DNA of 64,000 bases from contig NZ_QPKJ02000003.1 in assembly GCF_003344625.1 (NCBI RefSeq), forward strand, positions 620,001 through 684,000. Direction: 5' to 3'. The stretch comes from Solirubrobacter deserti. Lineage in GTDB: Bacteria > Actinomycetota > Thermoleophilia > Solirubrobacterales > Solirubrobacteraceae. Of the stretch, positions 59,069-64,000 are shown piece after piece (within the stretch, counting starts at the first letter, position 1; each line of letters opens with the position of its first letter). Both the position numbers and the translations under genes were made by a program. The notes beneath the pieces are model-generated. The model was not told the DNA's origin. It did no database searches and worked only from the letters and a program-made list of their open reading frames with translations.

Positions 59069-62020
59069 CTACTCGACGAGGTCGAAGCCGCCTGCGAGGA
59101 CGGCGTCCAGGCGGCCCGTCCGCCAGCCGCGGATGGCGTCGCGCACGAGTGGCGTCGGGCGCTCGCGGTAGCGGCGGACGATCGTCGAGCGGCCCTCCTC
59201 CGGCGCGCCGACGACCCGAACGCGCACGCGCCGGCGCTCATAGCCGCCCTTGCCGTCCGGGACCTCCAGCACGTGCATGCCGTCCTCGGGGGCAAGCACC
59301 CGCAGCGCGCCGAAGCCGGAGACGGTCGCTTCGAACGGCTGCTCGGAGACGACCTCGAGCCGCATGCCGCGCTCGTGCGCCCAGGCCCGGTACATGGCGA
59401 CGATCCGCGGCGCGAACTCCGGGTCGCCGTCGACCCTGAGCCCGGCGTCGGCGGGCTCGCCCGCGGCCAGCGCGTCGAGCGCCTCGCCGAGCAGCAGCAG
59501 CCGCTGGGCGGCGCGGCGGACGATCGCGGCCGGCGGCTGCCGCGCACTGCGGACGCGGTTGAGCAGCGACGCGGCGGAGCGCAGGCCGGATTCCATGCGG
59601 TCGCGCAGCTCGATCCCGGCGAGCACGACGCCCCGCCCGTCGTCCTCCCAGAACCCCGGCTCGGCCATCTGCGCCAGCAGCGCGTCCTTGGTCTCGACCT
59701 CGCGCGCCAGCCGCTCGCTGACGTTCGCGAACGTCGCCTCCAGCAGCTCGAGCCCCGGTCCGCCCTCGCGCGCGAGCGTCTTCAGCGTGGTCTCGGCGGG
59801 CGTCGGCACGACCTCCGACGGCGCGTCCGGGTCCTCGAAGGTCACCTTGAGCCCGTCGCGCCCCGCGCGGACGAACAGGAACTGGTCGCCGCTGGGCACG
59901 TCGTGGCCCGCGATGGCCAGCGCGAGCGGCGTCAGGAAGTGGCGCTCGACCGCGCGCTTGAGCGGCCGGGCGCCGAGGTCCGGCGTAAAGCCCTCGCTCA
60001 GCAGGAACTCCAGCGCGGAGTCGTCGAACTCCACCGCCCACTGGCGCGAGCGCAGCCCGCGCCGGGCCAACACGGACTCGAGCTCGGCCGCCAGGATCTC
60101 GCGCATCACGGGCCGCGACAGCGGCCGGAAGACGACCGTGCGATCGATCCGGTTGACGAACTCGCGGCGGAACGTCTTGGTCACCGCCTGCTCGACGCTG
60201 CGCGCGACGAACCCGCCCTGGGCGGGCGAGAACCCGATCCCGGCACCCGTCGGGATCGTGGCCCCCAGATTGGAGGTCATGATGATCACGGCGTGCCGGA
60301 AGTCGGCGGGCGCGCCGTGCGGATCGCTCAGCCGCCCGTCGTCGAACACCTGCAGGAACAGGTCGAAGACGCCGTGGTCGGCCTTCTCGAACTCGTCGAG
60401 CAGGACGACCGAGAACGGCTGCTTGCGGATCGAGGCCACCAGCGACGCGTCCTCGGGCTCGCCGCTGCCCAGCAGCCGCTGCGCGCTGCCGGGGTTCTGG
60501 TACTCGGACAGGTCGATCCGGATCATCCGGTCGCCTGAGCCGAACAGGTACTCGGCCAGCGCCTTGGCGATCTCGGTCTTGCCGGTACCGGTCGGGCCGA
60601 CGAACAGCAGCACGGCGAGCGGCCGCGTCGGGTCCGTCAGCCCCGCCTTGAGCAACGCGATCCGCTCCACCATCAGCTCGACCGCCTCGGGCTGGCCGAC
60701 GACGCGCGCGCTGAAGAAGCGCCGCACCGCGTCCACGTCCAGCCGCGAGCGGTCGTCGAGCATCGCCAGCGGCATGCCGGAGCGTTCAGCGACGCTCTCG
60801 AGCACGTCGTTGATGCCGTACGCGTCGCCGGCGCGCTGGCGCGTCGCCTCCAGCAGCGACAGCACCGACCCGGGCAGCGCGCCCGGCAGGAAGTGGCGCG
60901 CGAGCGCGAGCGCCTCGTCGGCCACCGCCGCGTCGGGCGCCACGGCGCGGACCAGCTCGCGCGCGGCGGACTCGTCCGCGGGCTCGACGCGCAGCGGCTC
61001 GAACGCGGTCCGCACGGCCGGTCGCTCGCGCAGCAGCCGCTCGTAGCCGGCCGGGTCGACCTCGCCCACGATCCGCAGGCGCGCGCCCCCCATCCCCTGC
61101 AGCAGCATGTCGAGGATGCCCGTGCGGCTGTGGCGGTGCGTGCCCGTCCACAGCAGCTCCTCGAAGCGCGGCACGATCCACAGCACCGGCGCATCGTCGA
61201 GCGCCTTGACGATCCGCAGCACCTGTTCCTCGAGCTCGCCGATGAACGTCTGGCCGGCGTTGAGCTCGGTCGCACTCGCCTCGTAGACCGCCCAGCCGCG
61301 CTCGCGCGCGAGGTCCGCGCCGAGCGCGCGCATCCGCACGGTCCGGCCCGAGCCGGGCTCGCCGACGACCAGCACCGAGCGGTCGGCGCCGATCGCTCGC
61401 CGGAGCGCGTCGAGGTCGCGCCCCAAAGCGTCGTCGCCGACGACCCCCGCGTCCAGCGTGCGCGCCGCCTCGCCGCGGTGCAGCCGGCCGGCGCCGCCGA
61501 GGTTCCCGGCCAGCTCCTGCAGCCGCTTGCGGCGCACGAGGTCGGCCCTCACCTGGGGGTCGAGCGCGTCACCGAGCTTGTCCACCAGCGTGAGCAGCTC
61601 GTCGACGCGGTTGTCGCCCGCCGGACTGAGGTCGACCGGCTCGCCGCGGCGCAGCACGAGCGCCCGCAGGTCCGCGAGCGGCGCGGGCTTCAGCCACCCC
61701 TCGCCGACGGCCAGCAGAAGCCGCTGCACGAGCCCGTGACCGGCGCGGCGGTCGAGCGCGCGGAGCAGAAAGCACGCGAACGCGCCGCGCGCGGCCGGGG
61801 CGAGCAGCAGCAGCGAGCCTTCCTCACCGTCGCGCTGCGCGAGCGCCTCGAGCGCGACGCACGCCCGCATCCGCTCGCCGCGCACGAGCGCGAACAGCTC
61901 CTCGTCGCCGGTCGCCGACGCGAGCCGCACGGCCTCCTGGAACTTCGGGTTGAGCAGGAGCGCCGCGGCGCTGCGCTGAGCCTTGGGCAGCGCGCGCAGC
62001 TCCGCGATCAGCTCGTTCAC
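59069..62020 (-). CDS. Clp-type AAA+ ATPase fused to a release-factor-like C-terminus
   Basis: 983 residues. After a helical N-terminus comes a degenerate first ATPase (GEPGSGRT at 220-227 with Arg for Lys; Walker B reads WIVPRFEEL). The second is intact: GPTGTGKT (475-482), VVLLDEFEK (538-546), TSN (582-584), GAR (683-685). The aromatic pore motif (GYVG) is missing; GIGF (594-597) resembles a ClpP-docking loop. Residues from about 745 on resemble peptide-chain release factor 2: coiled-coil with EPGFWEDD, a PCRF domain (MYRAWAHERGMRLEVVSEQP, GALRVLAPEDGMHVLEV) and the final LDAVLAGGFDLV, but no GGQ domain. The start overlaps the M20 stop by 4 bp. Confidence 0.85.
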   Translation of the reverse strand: MNELIAELRALPKAQRSAAALLLNPKFQEAVRLASATGDEELFALVRGERMRACVALEALAQRDGEEGSLLLLAPAARGAFACFLLRALDRRAGHGLVQRLLLAVGEGWLKPAPLADLRALVLRRGEPVDLSPAGDNRVDELLTLVDKLGDALDPQVRADLVRRKRLQELAGNLGGAGRLHRGEAARTLDAGVVGDDALGRDLDALRRAIGADRSVLVVGEPGSGRTVRMRALGADLARERGWAVYEASATELNAGQTFIGELEEQVLRIVKALDDAPVLWIVPRFEELLWTGTHRHSRTGILDMLLQGMGGARLRIVGEVDPAGYERLLRERPAVRTAFEPLRVEPADESAARELVRAVAPDAAVADEALALARHFLPGALPGSVLSLLEATRQRAGDAYGINDVLESVAERSGMPLAMLDDRSRLDVDAVRRFFSARVVGQPEAVELMVERIALLKAGLTDPTRPLAVLLFVGPTGTGKTEIAKALAEYLFGSGDRMIRIDLSEYQNPGSAQRLLGSGEPEDASLVASIRKQPFSVVLLDEFEKADHGVFDLFLQVFDDGRLSDPHGAPADFRHAVIIMTSNLGATIPTGAGIGFSPAQGGFVARSVEQAVTKTFRREFVNRIDRTVVFRPLSRPVMREILAAELESVLARRGLRSRQWAVEFDDSALEFLLSEGFTPDLGARPLKRAVERHFLTPLALAIAGHDVPSGDQFLFVRAGRDGLKVTFEDPDAPSEVVPTPAETTLKTLAREGGPGLELLEATFANVSERLAREVETKDALLAQMAEPGFWEDDGRGVVLAGIELRDRMESGLRSAASLLNRVRSARQPPAAIVRRAAQRLLLLGEALDALAAGEPADAGLRVDGDPEFAPRIVAMYRAWAHERGMRLEVVSEQPFEATVSGFGALRVLAPEDGMHVLEVPDGKGGYERRRVRVRVVGAPEEGRSTIVRRYRERPTPLVRDAIRGWRTGRLDAVLAGGFDLVE

Positions 62021-63327
62021 CGCAGCTTCGCGAGCTCCTCGTAGAGCGCCCGCGCGGCCGCCGCGCCGTGCTCGAGCGCGATGAGCCGGTAGGACTCGTT
62101 GGGCGCGTGCAGCGCGTCGTCCGGGAGGCTGAAGCCGGAGACGATCGTCGGGATGCCGCGGGCGGAGAAGTCAGCCAGGACCGGGATCGTCCCGCCCTCG
62201 CGCACGAGCGCGGGCGCCTTGCCGGTGCTGCGCTCGAACGCTCGCCGCGCCGCCCGCAGGACCGGGTCCTCGGGATCGAACGCGCTCGGGCGCGCCGTGT
62301 CGGCCGAGAACAGCAGCTCCGCGCCCTCGGGCAGCGCCTCGCGCAGCAGGTGCTCGAGGTTGGCGGCGATCTCGTCCGGGTCCTGCCCGCCGACGACCCG
62401 CACCGACAGATCGGCCGACGCGACCGGCACGACGATCGTGCGCGCCTGCCCGCCCTCGATCCGGTGCACGTCCAGCGACGGCTCCGCGGTCGTGCGGACG
62501 TAGAACTCGGCCGCGGCGGTGGCGTCGGCCGGGCGGGCGCCGACGTTGGCCAGCTCGCCCTCGCCGTCGGGCAGCGTCGCCCACGTCTCCACCTCGGCCG
62601 GCGTGGGCGGCCGGATGCCGACGCGCAGCGGCTCGGGCAGCCGGCCGTCGGCGCCTGCGAGCACCGCGCCCAGCGCGCGGTGCAGCGCGTGGAAGGCGTT
62701 CAGCGCCGCGCCACCGTAGATGCCCGAGTGCGCGGTCTGCGTGCCGGTCCGGACCTCGATGTGCGCGAAGACCATGCCGCGCGTGGCGACCGCGAGCGCC
62801 GGCGTGTCGGGGTCGACCATGCCCGCGTCGAACACGACCGCCGCGTCGGCGCCGCGCTCGTCGGCGCGCACCCAGGCGCCGACGTCGTCGGAGCCGGTCT
62901 CCTCGGCGCCCTCGATCAGCACGCGCACGTGCACGCCGAGCTCGTTGGCGCGGGCCAGCTCGCAGGCGACGTGCAGCAGCGGCAGGAAGTTGCCCTTGTC
63001 GTCGGTCGCGCCGCGGGCGTACAGGCGGCCGTCGCGCTCGGTCGGCTCGAACGGGGCCGAGTCCCACAGCGCGAGGTCGCCTGGGTCCTGGACGTCGTAG
63101 TGGCCGTAGATGAGGACGGTCGGCGCGTCCTCGCGGGAGGAGCGCAGCTCGCCGACGACGAGCGGGGCGCCGCCCGCCGTGTCCACCAGCTCGACGGTGC
63201 CGCCCGCGTCCGTCACGCGTTTCGCGGCCCACTCGGCGGCCTCCCGCAGCGCGGCCTCGTCACGCTCGCCGGTGGAGACCGAGGGGATCTTCAGCCACTC
63301 GATGGCCTCGCTCAGCAGGTCAGGCAT
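62017..63327 (-). CDS. M20-family dipeptidase/deacylase
   Basis: 436 residues. Metal-binding and catalytic motifs: LIYGHYDVQDPGD, ARGATDDKGNFLPLL, IEGAEETGSDD, VFDAGMVDPDTPAL, and AHSGIYGGAALNAFHALH for the lid domain. This is the M20A-type (CNDP-like) dipeptidase group. It starts 8 bp inside the end of the carboxylase gene and overlaps the Clp-type gene, so all three are likely one operon. Confidence 0.93.
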   Translation of the reverse strand: MPDLLSEAIEWLKIPSVSTGERDEAALREAAEWAAKRVTDAGGTVELVDTAGGAPLVVGELRSSREDAPTVLIYGHYDVQDPGDLALWDSAPFEPTERDGRLYARGATDDKGNFLPLLHVACELARANELGVHVRVLIEGAEETGSDDVGAWVRADERGADAAVVFDAGMVDPDTPALAVATRGMVFAHIEVRTGTQTAHSGIYGGAALNAFHALHRALGAVLAGADGRLPEPLRVGIRPPTPAEVETWATLPDGEGELANVGARPADATAAAEFYVRTTAEPSLDVHRIEGGQARTIVVPVASADLSVRVVGGQDPDEIAANLEHLLREALPEGAELLFSADTARPSAFDPEDPVLRAARRAFERSTGKAPALVREGGTIPVLADFSARGIPTIVSGFSLPDDALHAPNESYRLIALEHGAAAARALYEELAKLR

Positions 63328-64000
63328 CCTTGATCACCGCCAGCGTGTCGCCGGACTTGACCGCGGCGCCCTCGGAGATCGGCAGCTCGGCGATCGTCCC
63401 GGCCTTGTGGGCCGTGATCTCGTTCTCCATCTTCATCGCCTCGATGATGCAGATCAGCGCGCCCGCCTCGACCTGCGCCCCCGGCTCGACGAGCACCTTG
63501 AAGACGTTGCCCTGCATGGGCGAGGCGAGCGTGTCGCCGCCGCCCCCACCGCCGCTGGACCCCTTGCGCTCGCGCTTCTTCGGAGCGGCCTTGGGCGCGG
63601 CGCCGTTGCTCGCGGCCGCCTCGCCGTGGACGGTGACCTGGAAGCGCTTGCCGGACACCTCGACGACGTAGTCGCGGGCGACGACCTCCGCCTCCTCGGC
63701 GGCCGGCTCCGGCTTGGGCGCCGCCAGCGTCTTCAGCCACTCCTTGTCCTCGATCAGGTCCCGGCACGTCTCGCCCTTGGCCCACTGCTCGGAGGCCATG
63801 ATCGCCTTGTGGAACGGGATCAGCGTGCGCACGCCCTCGATCTCGAACTCCTTCAGCGCGCGGGCCATGCGGCGCGTGGCGCGCTCGCGGTCGGCGTCCC
63901 ACACGATCAGCTTCGCCACCATCGGGTCGTACAGCGGCGTGATCTCGGAGCCGGACAGCACACCGGAGTCCACGCGCACGCCCGGGCCGGACGGCTCCCG
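63320..64000 (-). CDS. Acyl-CoA carboxylase alpha subunit, C-terminal part (gene continues)
   Basis: The frame is open to the window edge, so this is the C-terminal 226 residues. The end of the biotin carboxylase domain (YDPMVAKLIVWDADRERATR, RTLIPFHKAIM) is followed by a linker and a biotin carboxyl carrier domain (ASPMQGNVFKVLVEPGAQVE, EAMKMEN with the biotinylated Lys). Actinobacterial acetyl/propionyl-CoA carboxylases have this fused alpha chain. The beta chain is not in the window. Confidence 0.93.
   Translation of the reverse strand, partial: REPSGPGVRVDSGVLSGSEITPLYDPMVAKLIVWDADRERATRRMARALKEFEIEGVRTLIPFHKAIMASEQWAKGETCRDLIEDKEWLKTLAAPKPEPAAEEAEVVARDYVVEVSGKRFQVTVHGEAAASNGAAPKAAPKKRERKGSSGGGGGGDTLASPMQGNVFKVLVEPGAQVEAGALICIIEAMKMENEITAHKAGTIAELPISEGAAVKSGDTLAVIKDA

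Overview
This window looks like chromosomal DNA of a very GC-rich actinobacterium. Frequent GTG and TTG starts, dense co-directional gene runs with 1-10 nt overlaps, and the gene mix (MrfA-like helicase, MprAB/HtrA-type stress module, MoxR/DUF58/VWA cluster, ECF sigma factors, many secreted proteins) suggest Thermoleophilia / Solirubrobacterales. That placement is an inference; there is no rRNA here to test it.

Layout. 1-2035: the end of an L,D-transpeptidase gene, then about 1.4 kb of decayed mobile DNA (IS256-type, IS30-type and tyrosine-recombinase remnants) ending beside a tRNA-Phe gene and its terminator. 2.1-9.6 kb: secreted M23 peptidase, CAP-domain protein, MrfA/Hrq1-type helicase, a DUF2867/TetR divergent pair with two tandem operators, and an egtB-egtD ergothioneine pair. 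9.6-17 kb: a minus-strand run htrA-moxR-VWA-DUF58-VWA, divergent from an MprAB-like two-component system. 17-17.6 kb: a REP-associated tyrosine transposase (RAYT) gene with REP palindromes at both ends and a probable frameshift. 17.6-26.3 kb: glycerate kinase, secreted glycerophosphodiesterase, a Cys-paired calcium-repeat protein, a three-gene ABC exporter, gpsA and an ATP-dependent DNA ligase. 26.3-35.7 kb: LysR, DtxR/MntR-type regulator, thioredoxin, LysR + GH3 glucosidase, a HAD + Ca2+/H+ antiporter pair, a partner-switching pair (GAF-PP2C-HATPase and STAS) and an AraC regulator. 35.7-42.6 kb: MFS exporter with its MarR regulator, a VOC protein, a kynurenine-degradation run, and an ECF sigma factor fused to its own zinc-finger anti-sigma and membrane segment. 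42.6-53.6 kb: PLP decarboxylase, delta-60 repeat protein, sucCD preceded by nfeD/stomatin, HAD, MBL, EamA, SIS protein and a MocR regulator that carries two in-frame REP palindromes. 53.6-64 kb: LuxR-type ATPase regulator, MFS, two secreted proteins, a Clp-type ATPase fused to a release-factor-like C-terminus, an M20 peptidase and the end of an acyl-CoA carboxylase alpha subunit.

Themes. Envelope stress and surface remodelling recur (L,D-transpeptidase, M23, HtrA/MprAB, secreted repeat proteins, fused sigma/anti-sigma). Redox chemistry appears as ergothioneine synthesis and thioredoxin. All eleven convergent gene pairs overlap or abut, which leaves no room for conventional terminators between them. 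The two most unusual items are the Clp-ATPase/release-factor fusion at 59069-62020 and the REP-type palindromes, which both bracket their presumed transposase and sit inside a second gene's coding frame.
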